Translations under genes and position numbers: made by a program
Assembly: GCF_029784165.1 (NCBI RefSeq)
Contig: NC_073696.1
Span: 178,491,825-178,555,824, forward strand
DNA: 64,000 nt
Direction: 5' to 3'
Source: Wyeomyia smithii
Lineage: Eukaryota; Arthropoda; Insecta; Diptera; Culicidae
Shown: one piece after another, positions 37,487 through 50,799 of the stretch
Position numbering within the stretch: position 1 is the first letter of the stretch
Layout: every line of letters starts with the position of its first letter
Notes under the pieces: generated by a model
Databases searched by the model: none
What the model was told of the DNA's origin: nothing
What the model saw: the letters and a program-made list of their open reading frames with translations, nothing else

Positions 37487-38579
37487 CCGTGCTGGATCGA
37501 AACCCGTACAGTATCGAAATCCGTACACCTTGATATTTTTCTTCAGTTTTAATCATTATAAAAATGAAAATTCATATGATAGTTACATGTACATATCCGT
37601 TGAGCTGTTGGCCTTCTGTTAAATTAAACTATGCGCCAGTAGGCCATGAAATAAAAATATTAAAAATGTAAAATCAATGGTGTATCGGTTTCAGTTGTCA
37701 TTTCGTTGTATCGTTAGAGAATTTACTAAGGAAACGTTCTACGGATAAAAACGATTTTCAAGTGGGATATAAGTGTTTTACTCTGTGAATCTTTTTGAAA
37801 TTGATGGAAAAGGTAAGTCTTTGTCATTTTCGAGCTGTATATTGTCTGGTAAATAGTGTAAATTGTATTTATTCAACAAAAACTGTGCCATACGGATTTT
37901 GATTCTTGTTAATTGCTTGAATCGAAATCCGTACAGCGTGTGTATCATGCATATATTGTTGAACTTTCTTCCTGTTTTCAGCATATAATGGAAGAAAACA
38001 AGTATAAATATACGGCAAACAATTTCGAAGGTGCTGTGACTGAGGTGCGCAAGGGAAAGTCGTACCGGGAAGCTTCCAGAGGTTCCGGCGTTCGGTTACT
38101 ACGAAACGCTACGAAAATTGCACTATATTAGCTGATATAAAAAATTAGAAAACCGTGTGAAACTTTAGAAGTCAATTGATCCTCAAAATATATTTATTCG
38201 TAAATTTGAAGATAAATTATAAATAAAAGATGTTTATTTTTGTACTTCTATATCTATACGGAATTTAATTTATTATTGTATGGACTTTGATCCAGTCTAT
38301 ATCGCGTGTGTGCGGATTTCGATTCAAAAGTGTACGGGTTTTGATTCAGACAAAAAACTGTGTACGGATTTCGAATCAAAACATGTTTCCTTCAAACATG
38401 ATTTTTTCGAGTTTCGGAGTGATTTTAATCATTTGAAAATAGTGCTTGAAAATAGTGATAAAATATAAGTAGACCTATAAGTTATCATATCAGTTTAAAG
38501 CAATATGTGATTTCTTGATTTTATATTGAACGTCGAAGATTATCATGTGCTTAGGTGTACGGATTCCGATCCAGCACGG
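37487..38579 (+). mobile_element. Pogo-like transposon, internally deleted, 1,093 bp
   Basis: TA flanks the element at 37485-37486 and 38580-38581. The ends are CCGTGCTGGATCGAAACCCG and the matching inverse (one-base differences, right end GATTCCGATCCAGCACGG). The motif ATCGAAATCCGTACA or its complement occurs about seven times: near both ends, at 37920, at 38310-38345 and at 38365. The element interrupts the R1 copy C frame between FNT and SASWNSL. Confidence 0.88.
37988..38131 (+). pseudogene. Psq-type helix-turn-helix fragment of a pogo-like transposase
   Basis: Reads MEENKYKYTANNFEGAVTEV then RKGKSYREASRGSGV, the first part of a pipsqueak-type helix-turn-helix (normally KYT...L..AL..V..GK.SYREAA..YGVP.STL). 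The frame diverges after GSGV and stops; the catalytic DDE domain is absent. A CCTGTTTTCAG acceptor-like site lies just before the Met. Confidence 0.7.
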
Positions 38580-40080
38580 TATTGAACACGTTTTTTATGT
38601 CGAGTATGACGATAGCGGATGCCCTTTCGTTTACGTTAGAGTGCTATCTCGGCTGTCTTGGTGAATAAAAGAATAACATCCACCGTAGACTTACCCCTGC
38701 AGAAACCAAACTGGTTGCTTGATAGACCGTTTTCACCTTCACCTTTTATCATAATCCTCTCAAGCACCTTGCCCGCCGTGTCTAGCAGACAGGTTGGCCT
38801 ATAACAGGACCAGTCTCTGTCGCTTTCACTTTTCCGGGAAGAGGCAATCATCTAAGCATTTCTGCAGGACTGTCCTGAAAAGCTTCGCCAAATCTTCCTA
38901 TAGGATCTGGCCCCTCGGGTTCGTACAGCGAATTCCTCACTCAACAGCCCAAGCGTTGAAGTCGCTTGCGATAACCGAAGGCGTTCGGCCTGTCAATTCC
39001 ATTGACACTAGGTTGATCTCTGAGTGAACCTTTCGATAAACCAACGCGGCGAAGCCTAGCAACTGCAGTAGAATACTTCGTCCACTTTAGGAACTACGTA
39101 CCCTTCTTCCAGGTGGACACAATCTCCTGCACCGGGAATCTGCCTGTCGACTAACTTGCCAGATCCGTTCAATACCCAGTTACCGTTTCCGGGTGGTATG
39201 CGGTATGGGTCCGATAAGATGGCAATGTTGAATTGCAACTCGCATGCTGCTTGGTATAGCAGCTGATGTGCCGCAAAGCAGTGGTTCAGGTTTGATTGAA
39301 TCACCCCCGCGCTTGCGGTTTAGTAACCGGTTTTTTTACCGAGCCCTTGGGGCTCCCGTGGTGTATTTATCGCACCGTTTGCTGGTACAGATAAAATATT
39401 TGGGAGGCTCCTTGCAACCTCCAGCTACATTGTCTGCACTGCTGCATCTTTTGCAAAGCTTAGATCGGTCAACCCCTTTGCATGACCAAGATCTATGCCC
39501 GCTCTCAAAGTACCAGTCGCCGTGGGCGACTTAACTTGCACACCCTCGCCAAGCACTTTTTGGCTTACCGTTTTCTTTACCTCTTTGCGAAGTTCTTGCA
39601 TCATCTCACCGGTACGGGACCAACGCATTGTCCTAACATCCGCGCCGAGGTCTTTGAGCTGGGCATCGCCTCTCATGGCCTTCAAGACTTCAACATATCT
39701 AGACCTATCAGTTTTGTGAATGAGGCGTCGCCCTTACTCTTCGCTTTACCTTTACGCGGCTTTTCGGTGCGTTTTTCAGGCTTGTCCCGCTTCTACCGTT
39801 TAATGTTTACTACGGTAGACCATGAGCCGAGTTGGCCCAGTCACAAGCCAGCTATCAACCGTCTTTTGGTGCTCGTAAGGTTCGTGTCCCCCAGGTTAAC
39901 ACGTCCGTCTGCACGCATTTGGAAGCGGTAGTGCTTTTTCGCTTAAACGCGAGATTGCGCTTTTTACCCGCTTCTGTATTGAGTCTTTCGACATGTTGCT
40001 ACGTTTGTTCGTGAACTTGAGTATCTCCTCCAGTTGTACAGGCAGAGCTTCCACACTCGGGAGTGTATTCATTTCTGTAA

Positions 40081-40189
40081 TGAATTATTATGCAGTTGAT
40101 CCCGATCGTGTGATTCGATTTCAAGCTATATATTTTTTCTGTATAAGATATAGAGCCAGGCGAACGAAAAAAAAAGGAAACTCAGTAGT
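40081..40189. other. AT-rich joint between R1 copy C and the next LINE fragment
   Basis: No feature recognised. Confidence 0.4.
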
Positions 40190-41010
40190 TGGAACATCGG
40201 AACTCTTTCCGGACCGGTACGCGTGAGCATATCAGAACTGCAAAATGTGAAGGTGGAAGTTACGGTCACCGAAAACGAAGGAAAGTGAGTTCCGAGGGGT
40301 AGATCCTATCGTGGGAACAACTTCCAAATGCCACATTAAGTGGCTGCGACAGAGGTGAACGAAGTGTTGGTTTCGTCAAAAGATGTAAACAGATCAAGTG
40401 GGTCATTAGGTGACGGTTTTGTGTGTTGAGAATCAAGGGCAGATTCTTCAATTACAGCCTGATCAATGTATATGCACCGACAAACGACAAACCCGATGAC
40501 GCGAAGGAGGAGTTCAATGAGCTTCTTGATGGAGAGTGTTCAAAACATGACATAAAGATCTTCACCGAGGACTCAAATGCATAATTGGACAGGAATAGTT
40601 TTTCAGTCCAATTATTGGTATACACAATCTCCTCCAGCCTCTAGTATTAAAACTGGCCTGAGGTTGCTGAATTTCACCGCAGTCGGAAGAAAATTAATCT
40701 GTAGCAAAGAAGAGAAGAGATATCCGGAAACACACATGGCAATACCATAATAGCGAAGCCTGCTCTCAGATCGACTATATTCTGGATGACGCATGGCATT
40801 TCTCAGACGCTATCGATGTGCGGTTTCACCGAAGCCAAACGTTGTCAGCTGAATATTTACGAACGGATTAGTTTACCGGCTGGAATAAGATCAAGAAAGA
40901 CTTGGAAAGAGCTAAAAAGCAACGGAACAATTGGAAAAGACGGCATCCCAGCCGAACTTTTCGAAGTCGGGGGTGAGGAGCTTTTGCATTGCCGCAAACA
41001 GAGACTTTCA
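40190..41010 (+). pseudogene. LINE fragment (same family as 1165-3290): endonuclease then RT start
   Basis: Frame-shifted APE endonuclease pieces (WNIGTLSGP-like start near 40193; INVYAPTNDKPDDAKEEFNE at about 40460-40520; KHDIKIFTEDSNA near 40545). These are followed after a large internal loss by the RT entry ELKSNGTIGKDGIPAELFEV (40905-40965). It complements the 1165-3290 copy, which lacks the endonuclease. The expected catalytic GDFNA is EDSNA here. Confidence 0.75.
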
Positions 41011-41159
41011 TAGATGTTGTACTCCGCCAAATATTTTCGTTTGAAAAAGTGTTCCGCCGAGTGCAAGACGTGGAAAATGATAGAATCTGTTTTTGCGTCT
41101 AGTTTTTATTTTTGTCAATAACGTTGCGGAGCATCAAGTGCTTCTGGGACTCCCAAATT

Positions 41160-41645
41160 CTGCACGGTGATCTATCCTATGTTCGTTGCTCGCTACACTA
41201 TAGAAACCCGAATGATGGTCGCTATTGGTCTAGCCATCGTCCACCTTCCAATTCGTGATCAGTCCTGGGTCCTGGGAGAATGTCATGTCGATGATCGTCC
41301 CCACACCGCTTCAACTCTGTGTGCACTTAGTCCCAACATTGTCAAAATCTAGGTCGGGCTATGCTGAAGCTTTCAACAAGGTCTGACCGCTCTGGTTTGT
41401 ACAGTGACTTCTCCACTCAACAGCCCAAGCGTTTGAGTTGACCGTTACTAGAAATAGGCAACAAGTCGATCATCTGGAAGAACTTGTCGACAGACCAACG
41501 TGGCGGAGCCTTAGAACTGCAGTAAACACCTTGGTAACTGTGTAACTTTCGTTTGAGGTTGACACAACCGCCTGAACCGGAAACCAGCTCGTCATTCATA
41601 TGGCTACAATACTGGAAGGATGAACCCAGTCACTGATTTCTTACT
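41160..41645 (-). pseudogene. R1-clade endonuclease fragment
   Basis: Minus-strand frame 41599-41417 reads VYCSSKAPPRWSVDKFFQMI, matching R1 copy B (YYCSCYAPPRWSTEQFARMI). Further pieces below 41400 match the end of the endonuclease domain, with stops. Possibly a rearranged part of copy C. Confidence 0.68.
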
Positions 41646-41974
41646 GGCTTCTACCAGATGACTACTTTATTCTGGTTACCCAACGCTACAGAACAAATAC
41701 CTTATTCTGCTGCCTTGCCACCACTATATTATATGTGAATGTAGTACTTGAACGAAGTGTGTGCAATTGAGTCTACCGAACTTTCTTCATCCGGAATTTG
41801 GCCACCAAATTTTCTGGATTGCCGTGATCTACACTGCCAGGCGCTTTAGAGCTTCGCAGCCGCACGTTTACAGAGTCCGCTTTGACAAATATACAAATAG
41901 GTTCAAATCTTAGTAGAACCAGGTCTTTGCCAAAAGGACCTAAGCATGGGTCTCTTCAAACTTAAAACCTAAAT
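41646..41974. other. Unassigned
   Basis: No gene or repeat recognised. Confidence 0.35.
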
Positions 41975-44895
41975 TAATCCACCTAGCGGTCAGACCCAGC
42001 CTTTCTCATTAAATTTATTATTTGTGAAAATAGATTTACATGAACGCTTCAATCCAATAAATGTATATTCACTCTTTAGGTTCTAAAATATTGATGTTGT
42101 GATCTTTACATATAAAAATGCAGTCAAGTCTGTCTCTCTGTCTGATCCATATAGGCCCGAAAACTACCGAACCGATCGACGTGAAAATTTGTATGTAGGG
42201 GTTTTCTGGTGCCGATAAAGGTTCCTATGATAGTTTAAGACCCCTCCCTCTTCTGGAAGGGAGGGGTCCCATACAAATGAAACATAAATTTATGCACAAC
42301 TCAAGAACAAACCAAGCAAATGCAACCGAATTTGGCATGTGGATGTTTTAAGGGGTAACTAATATGTACATAATAGTTGTATGAAACACAAATTTATGCA
42401 CATCTCGAGTACTTATCAATCAAATGGAACAAAATTTAGCAGGAAAATGTTTTTAGTGGTAACAAATATGTACATAATGGTTTGAAACCCGACTCCCTCT
42501 TCAATAAGGGAGAGATCCCATGAAAATGAAACACAAATTTCGCAAAGCTCAAGAGCCAATCAAGAAAATACAATCTAATTTGGTATGTGAATGTTTTTAG
42601 AGGTAACAAATGTGTCCATAATGGTTTGACGCCCCTCCCTCTTCTGGAAGTACATGTTTCTTCACAAATTTCTGCACATCTCGTGAACTAATCAACTAAA
42701 TGGAACCATATTGGCAGGTGAATGTTTTTAGTGGTAACAAATATGTTCCATAATCGACCTCAGACAACATTTTGGATTGTAAGATGGCAATTCCGGTTTC
42801 TGGAAAACAGCCGAAAATGGCCGATTTCCACCCAATATAATAATATCCGAATCTAGAATAATACACAGGAGCTAAAATCGACCACAGATAGCATTTTAAA
42901 TTCTACGATGGCGACTTCCGGTTACTGAAAACAGCAGAAAATGACCAAATACCTCCCAATATGAGTTTTTCTTTAACCAGTATGCCGTTCAAAATCCAGA
43001 AATTGTCTCCAAATGCCATTATGAAATCCAAAATGGCGACTTCCGGTGTCGGGAAAACAGCGGCAAATGTCCAAATACCGCCCAATATGGGTATTTCCGG
43101 AACCGTAATGATGCACTGGAGCCACAAATCGACTTCAGACAACATTTTGTATTGTAAGATGGCAACTTCCGGTTTCTGGAAAACAGCCTGAAATGGACGA
43201 TTCCCATTAAATATTAATATTTCTGGAACCAGAAAGATGCACAGAAGCTAAAAATTGATCACAGACACAATCTTGAATTTTAAGATGGTGACTTCCGGTG
43301 TCTGGAAAACAGCCGGAAATGACCAGATACCATTCAATATGAATGTTTTTGGAACCAGAATTACGCCCAGATGACAGAAATTGATTTCACAGGCAATTTT
43401 AATGTCCAAAATGACGACTTTCGGCTTCTGAAAAACAGTCCAAAGTGACCAAATATCACCCAATATGAGTTTTTCGTTAACCAGTATCCTAAATACCATT
43501 TTGAAATCCAAGACTACCGGTTTGCTAAAAACCGGTTTGTGACTACCGGTTTGTGAAAAACAGCCTAAAATAAACAAATACTATCCAATATGAGTATCTC
43601 TGGAACCAGAATGATGCAAGGAGCTAACAATTGACCTCAGGCACCATTTTGAATTGCTAAATGGCAACTTATAGGCAACAGTCGAAAATGACCAAATAGT
43701 ACTCAATATGGATATTTCCGTAAACGTGATGATGCATAGAAACCAAACATTGACCCTGGACACTATTTTGAATTTGAAGACGACCACTTTTAGTTTCTTG
43801 AAAACAACCAAAAATACCTCCCAATATGGGTATTTCCGGTGTCAGATTGATGCCAGAAAGTCTGCTGATAATAACAGAATACCACCCAATATGAATATAT
43901 TCAGAATTAAGGCGATGTACAGAAGCCAAATATTTAAATATTATTAAATAGCCAAAAATTTAAATAGTCTTTGAATTTCTTTTCTTTCTAAAACTTTTAA
44001 ACAGCATATCAAATTGTTATGAAGTTTGTTATTTGTAAGTTTGAGAGATGACTCGTTCGTATGACACTAGTTATGTTCAAATAAGTCATGTAATCTTTGA
44101 GATAATAGACTTTCGTTGTTTTATTAACAATTTAATACATAAAGGTTGCTTAAGTTCGATTATAATCAAATGAAATGGGAACGTGTAGGGCAGCCAAACT
44201 TTGAAACCACGTGTTCAATCATAATTCATCAGTTAACCCTTAACTAGCCCGCTCATCTGATAATAATAATCAAATCGGTTGTGTAGTTTCTGAGATAATG
44301 AAATTTCGTGATTTTCACAAGTCGGCACATTACAAATGAAGTTACAGTTCGATTACAAATGAAGTTACAGTTCGGCAATTGGACCTTCCATTTGACACTG
44401 ATTTTATGAAAATCGGTACAGCCATCTCTGAGAAACATGAGTGAGATTAAACAGTCTTCAGAACACGTTTCATTTCATAACTTTTGAACCACAAGTTCAA
44501 TCTTTATGAAATTCAAAACTTAAGGGTTTTCTAGGTAGTCCGTTTTTTTGAGACCAATTTTGTTCAAATCGGTTGTGTAGCTTCTGAGATATTGATGTTT
44601 CATGATTTTCACATTTTTAAACATGACCTCTAAACTAAAAATCCGATTGCAATAATATTCAATAGGGTCTTATTGGGCAACAAGACCTTTCATTTGCAAT
44701 TAATTTCATGAAAATCGGTCCAGCCATCTCTGAGAAAAGTGAGTGAGAATAAAAATCTGCACATACACACACACACATACAGAAAATGCTCAGCTCGTCG
44801 AGCTGAGTCGAGTGATATATGCCATTCGGCCCTTTGGAGCACTTTTATGTTTCGGTTTTGCAAGTGATTGCTATACCTTTCTAGGAGAAAGGCAA
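41975..44895. repeat. Dispersed repeat family X, copy 2, split by another repeat
   Basis: The left part 41975-42105 (CACCTAGCGGTCAGACCCAG) and right part 43960-44895 (ATCGGTTGTGTAGTTTCTGA, ACACACACACACATACAG, CAGCTCGTCGAGCTGAGTCG, closing CCTTTCTAGGAGAAAGGC) correspond to 28866-29975. The sequence between is the repeat at 42110-43945. Confidence 0.68.
42110..43945. repeat. Helitron-like or minisatellite-bearing repeat, copy 1
   Basis: Starts with TCTGTCTCTCTGTCTGATCC and has three related segments around CCCCTCCCTCTTCTGGAAG. From about 42770 it has some eight or nine diverged tandem units of roughly 115-170 bases, each with ATGGCGACTTCCGGTTTCTG or similar, AAAACAGCCGAAAATG and CCAATATGAGTATTTC. 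An inverted copy is at 57490-58320. No coding capacity; any frames are by-products of the repeat. Confidence 0.75.
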
Positions 44896-45866
44896 AAACT
44901 GTGGTCTAATTCTTCGAAAATATTGTCGACTACAGTACGCTATATGCTGTTAGAGTGATTGTTTGCAGGAGAAAACGATAAGATCGATAAAAAATAGGAG
45001 GTTTGTAAGTTTTGGATAGAAGACAAGCACAGGTAGCAGGTTACTTCTCAATTAGTGACACTGGTAAAATCAAAACAATAATAGGAAACAGCAAAAACGT
45101 TCGGACAGTGCCACAAAAGATCAAAATTACTGTCATAGTAGTCACAGTGGGGTCCATACGAAAATGGTCTTGTTCGTTATTCGTTGGGTCATATTCGGTA
45201 TACCGTCGTGTCGGGCTTCTTTTGATATGCATAATACATTGTAAACTTGTACTTCATTTTTTCACATGTTGGTAAAACAATGTATTTTGCACTATTTTGT
45301 GAATACTGCTTTCAAAAATCACTCGTGCGTGCTTGTCAGAACATGATTAGGCTTCATTAAGCTACGGGTATGTCTCAACAAAGTTTAAACCGGAGACATG
45401 TCCGTCGCGGGCACTGCGTTGTGTAGATTCCTATCGATTTCTTAAATTGTCAAAATTAGCCCAGAGCCGAAACCTACTAACAACTTTTTTATATCTCAAC
45501 GAATTCAACCTAAATCAATAATAACTGTTGCATATATATCTTCGTTAAGATTAAGAAAAAATCATTGAGTTTTGTTTATTATAATAGAAGTTAAAATTAC
45601 ATAAAGTAGAAAAATTTGGAAAAAGTGTGAAAAGAAGCCTCGGACGACGGTATTGTTTGACCAGACCTGCGATACCTAGATTTCATGCAAATACTTCATC
45701 TACGTTGACGAGATGCAGCGGTATAATCATTTAGCCGTTACATTATAACGTTATCCGGGGGACATCGTGCAGGCACGTTTAAAGTTTTAAAATTAAAAGG
45801 TTTATATGAAAAAGACTAGACTTTTCCACACGGTGGATAATTTAGTATTTTTATTAAATAAAAACA
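44896..45866. other. Unassigned, AT-rich
   Basis: Nothing recognised. Confidence 0.4.
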
Positions 45867-46073
45867 AAGCAAAGCCTTGGGGCTACATTCCGATTCAGAA
45901 CTTGGAGCTTCTGTTTTATTTACACAGACTTCGCAGTCAACTGTGTTAGTGTACAGGACAATTGTGGGGCTATCGCTACGACCCTACTGACACTAAAAGT
46001 CTCTCCCGAGCCGGGACTCGACCTTACGACGACTAACTTGTAAGACCAGCATCGTACCTCAAGACCAGCTGAA
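45867..46073 (-). mobile_element. tRNA-derived SINE, family 2, copy 1
   Basis: On the minus strand it has a tRNA-like head (GGTCTTGAGGTACGATGC, then B box GGTCGAGTCCCGG) and then a shared body (AGTGTCAGTAGGGTCGTAGC, GAAGTCTGTGTAAATAAAAC, CGGAATGTAGCCCCAAGGC). The other copies are at 55216-55427 and 57264-57470. Confidence 0.8.
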
Positions 46074-49000
46074 AGATTTTTGATTAATATAACATGTTAT
46101 TAAAGCTTAGGATTGTGGCTCTATTTATTGATTTTTCGTTTATAAAAATAGTTATAGTAATCGTTAATTGTGTCAAAAGCGAAGATCAAAAGTATTGTTA
46201 CTCAATATTACATAATGTAAAATTACATGTACTGACACACGTGACGCTGATTGTTTCAAACTGAACACTCCAATTAGGTTAGCTGGTTATTTGTACCCGG
46301 TTGATCAGAGTATGTGATGCACAGTTTATATTGAAACATATCAATAATCAATTAGTCACAAACGATACAAAATTGACGAGACGATTGAAACTGACATGAA
46401 CAACAATGGGAGCTCTGCTCATGCCCTGACAACCATCGTTTTAATACCCTTGGTAGATGCACTTGGCGAAATAATGATTGCAAAACAGGTTTTCTATCAT
46501 AAATCGAAATATAATTGCTAAAATTCATACGTTCCTATCATATTTTTACTCGTTACTCGTTAGGATTAACATATTGATTACGAGTGTTGTCTAACGTGCA
46601 GCCTTCTGCTTCACTGAATTCAATGCATCGTTTTATTTCAGGCATGTAAAACTCGTACACATGAAACAAAAAATTCAATTTGTTTTGAAATTGATTTGCA
46701 TCTAAAGAATAATTATCTTAATAATCGTTCATAGTGAGCAACAAAAAACAACGTCGGCACGGTCGCAGCACATTGCCACTGATTTCTATGTATCTAGCTT
46801 CCTATTTTCTTTGAATTCTACATTGGATAGGCAACCCAGTCATCATCATCGTAAAAATTTCGTCGAATAACAAAACTCACTGAATCAACCGATGAACCGA
46901 TCCGTTGCTCTACTCACGCATTCAACTTTTATGTTCTTTTTCCTAAATTACTTGTTACCGACAAACGTGTAGTCACTACAATATTCTAGGAATAATAACT
47001 GTCAGCTGCTGGTTTCATATCATGTGAAACTGAAAATGTCATTGAAATTGTTTTTCCATACAAATATTTGCTTAGAAACATCATGGCATTCAATGCCGAA
47101 GCCATTTGCATTAGATAAAAAAATTGATGTTTAATTTGCAATTCGTTGAAATATATTATATGACTAACCACTGACCAATCATTTCATTTGTTGACTTTGT
47201 GAACCAGCAAATGGATCTTTTACATTAAAGAAATTGTATAAGATCTTCTTATGTGTTTAATAAGGCAATGGAAAAACAAAATGGCAGGCTGTTGAATATT
47301 CAATAAAATTCAGAACAAAGCGATAACTCTAAGGATGACATGTGAAAGCGGAGAAAGTAGAAATCATTGCACCATGAAGCCTGAAAAATATGCTTGTGTG
47401 GTTGGTCTACGAGTCGGGAATCATTCTAGACATTCTGTCGCCTGGAATAACCTCATGGCCATGATTCAACAAATATTGTTTACCAAAGCTTGGATGCCAA
47501 CTAGGGAAGGTCAAGTTGCAATCGTTGTTTATTAAAATTATTTCTGTCTGTAAACCGTACCCCAAAGCTGGTGCTATATCCAGCAATGTTGATTGGGTCA
47601 GTTCTGGGAAGTGGCTAACAAAAATATGCTGGTTGAATCAGAAACAGAGAAATTTGAACATATCTTCTACCTTCTGCCAGAAGGGTTGTTTTCGGCCTAC
47701 CTTCTATCGCTTTATAACAGCGTAGAACGGCGAGAGAGATACAGAGAGAGCATCGAGGCGGAATTTGTATTAGAAATTAAATTCAAACCACACCGAGGTC
47801 GAAACAACCGAGGTTGGCTTCGGTTAAGGAAATTGACTTGAATAGCTGTTTACAAATGGTGTATCTGAAAGAACGACGATAACGAGAGCAGCAGAAGTGA
47901 TTCTGCCGGTGCTTCCTTTTGAGTCGACTGTTTCCTGAGGGGATCTTTTTTCCACAGTGATGATAGTTTCATTCAGAATTTCAATTGTCGGTTGGTAGAC
48001 TATGCTTCTACAGATTAGTTGGTAGTTCTTCCAGCATTGGCATGGAGGTAGAACTGCAGTTCCGTCAAAAGAAAAGATTTTGCAGTTTTTTTCTAGGAAG
48101 ATTCAACCAACTCTAAAGAAAACCGATTGCGAAAGTATCTCTGTTTGCTATTGGCCTTTTTAGTTATGAAAAGTATATAATAGTTATAGTTGTAATTTTG
48201 TTTAACAAGATTGGCATTAATGGTGCCTTCAGCATAACGTATTCTTATGACGTACGTCTACAAATATCAACCGCAAAAATAATCAAATCCATTAAAGTGT
48301 AATGAAATGTACACAGTTTACAGCTAGATACACATAGACGATCGTTACGTAAATATTTCTATTAGCAAACATCATCATGAGTAACGCTCTTAATGTAGGT
48401 GAAGTGTCTATATTTTCCTCAAGTTTTTCTACAAGTAACAAAACAGTTAACCTATAAGATTGATGCTGTCACCTTCTACAAAATGATTCAACCCTTGATT
48501 AAGTTCCGACCAACAATCGGAAGGCAATATTAGCAAAGTCTCCAAAGCAAAACCCAACTGTAATATTTCTCTATTCCAAAACCAGACCATACAGGCTTCG
48601 CAACTGACCGTCCGGGTGGAGAACAATCGTAAAACCAGTACTACGACACTGATAGCTTCTCCCAGCTTGCGGCTAGCCGGTAGCTTCAACAGCAAACTCA
48701 TTTATTCCAAAGTTGTTTTGATGTTCGATTCAAAAAGCCACAATTACTCAAAAAGCAGCCTTTTCAACTCAAAGCCGGATCATCGGGTGATATGAACCGT
48801 CCAACCTAATTTGCCGGAATCGTAAAACGTGCGTGTTTGCGCTTTATGGCTCGCGTTCGTGTCTATTTGTTATATTTCCAAGGCGCAACATCAAATTGTG
48901 TAACCATTTGGCTGTTATCACAACGGGGGTTTACTGCGGCACCCTTTTTTTGATTTATATGATTGTGCGATGAGCCCGTTCTCAAATTATTCGTATATTA

Positions 49001-50795
49001 AACAACGCTAAAATTTTTGATGCGAACATTCCAAAAAAATAAGCAAACGGAATGCAAAGAATAAGTTTAGCAATCAAAAGGTGTCAGGGACTTGATTATT
49101 GTGCAGATTGGATGTAGGAAGTTAAAAACTACCATGCGTCACGTTGTTTCATCTTCATCGTATTTGATGGAGGCGCAGCATACCTGTTTATCGTTTTTGA
49201 AAAGTAACAAAAGACTCCAGGTGTTTGATTACCTAATGACAATGCATGAAATTTCGGTTTATATACGGAGGAAAAATAGTAGCTCTAACCATCGTTTGTA
49301 CTGACAAACCGGCGATTGTAGATAACAGCACAGTGGTACAGAATTTCTGTCTGCGGAACACAGAGTAAAACACCATTGTTACTACTACCAGCTCCATCAA
49401 ACGTACGTATCCTAGACACATATTCCCGAGATGTATGATAAGGATGCAGTTTCAGAATCACGTACTTCACTTATGATTATTAGTAGCTTCCATCCCTGCT
49501 CGGTTCAACACATCAACACGTCTTCGATTCTCCCCCGCCGGATGAAGTGATTTCTGCGAGTATGATAGTAACTTTGCTCTCAAGTTTCGCTCGTGCATCC
49601 CACGTTTGCAACGTGCATGCGACGTTCACGAAGCAGCGACAACGCGCCAAACTGCATAATGATGTTCGAGCACCACGGAATTCTTTCAACAAGAGGTAAA
49701 GCGGAGCGCGGAGTGGATCTGTTTCATCCCATCTAATCCTAGCTCTTGGCGTGCACTACAGCGCTGCCTTACTATTGAATTTTGCAATTGCATTTTTCTC
49801 TTTGCTCCAGCACTTCATCTTCATTGGATTATGGCTGCCGTGCAACAGCACCGGCATGGCTTCTAACATGACAAGTATGATGCACTAGAGTGACAGCGGT
49901 AGATTATGTACAACTCTTCGCGGAAGTGGTCGTATTATCACGATAAACGAAAACGTCGTGAAATTCGCTTCAGGAGGAGATTAACTTGACTTCTCCTTAT
50001 GGCGAAAGCATCAGCGCATGATGCAGAAGCGACGAAAGTGTTAAATTTGTTACTCCTCTTTAGAAATTGAATTTAAATGTTGAGTCAATTTGGAAATCTC
50101 GTTGAAAACACAAACTGTTTTCCAAATGAAACTAAGAGTATTCCATACTCTTGAACAGTGAGACAGTACTGGACTTAAGACAGTAGGTGACTTAAGAATA
50201 GGTTGAAACATCATTCACCGTTTCTGGAATTATTATTTAAAATAACCCTCAGATGAGATGACCCATGTATGGTCTATTTGAACTCGAATGAAAAATATTT
50301 GCTTTCAACCAAATAGCTTAAATCAATCTACAGCTTCCTAATATTATATACCTACTAAAATATAATTCATACTACCGGTCTGGACCGTTTACATCTCGAT
50401 TGATAGTCTAACCATTCAGCCTGAGCCATGATTTAGACAAGAAGTACGAAGTCTTATGTTGTTTCTTACTTTGGCCGGTCTTCTACTTACTTTTTCACGA
50501 GTTATTGTTGTTGTTTTTTGGAATATAGAGAACTGTACAATGCGTTTATGAAATGTTTCTTACTTTGACGCCATTTTGGACAGAAGTGAACATGCATAAG
50601 CAAAACAAGAAACTCTGACATTTATCCTCTTTAAAGGAGATTGTTATTCAAAATTTAATGTTTGTTTTGATTTTGGAATTTTTCCACAAATCAAATGAAA
50701 TAATTTTCAAGGGCAACAAGGCCGATTGTTTGTGCGCGCTTTTATTCCCACGTAATTTCTTTATTTAAAGTGTGTTTTGCGAGAAGTTAAATAGT
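46074..50795. other. Long unassigned stretch
   Basis: No transposon family or recognisable exon. The 82-codon frame at 47593-47841 (rich in charged residues) and the GC-richer block at 49480-50040 are the only parts that stand out. Neither shows a known domain. Confidence 0.35.
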
Positions 50796-50799
50796 GAAA

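Larger units (their letters stand above)
36268..40080 (-). pseudogene. R1-clade LINE copy C, decayed and interrupted
   Basis: A minus-strand R1 element. ORF1 remnants lie at about 39980-39425 (MRGDAQLKDLGADVRTM and a core fragment). The endonuclease starts at 39304 (NLNHCFAAHQLLYQA, DPYRIPPGNGNWV). There is a deletion in the endonuclease, then RT at 38850-38590 (CYRPTCLLDTAGKVLERI, SSNQFGFCRGKSTVDVIL). A 1,093-base pogo-like insertion (37487-38579) follows. RT then continues below 37485 with GFANDITLEFYGEAMQEV, where FADD has become FAND. The C-terminal region (36806-36600) reads MCLGITSAYRTVTYEAVCAV. The 3' UTR is missing. Many frameshifts, stops and the catalytic Asp-to-Asn change make it dead. 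It is far more diverged than copies A and B. Confidence 0.85.

Noticed and set aside
42770..43945. CRISPR-like array
   Set aside because: Units are diverged, long, and lack constant repeats with unique spacers; the setting is a eukaryotic genome and the same block recurs inverted at 57.5 kb.
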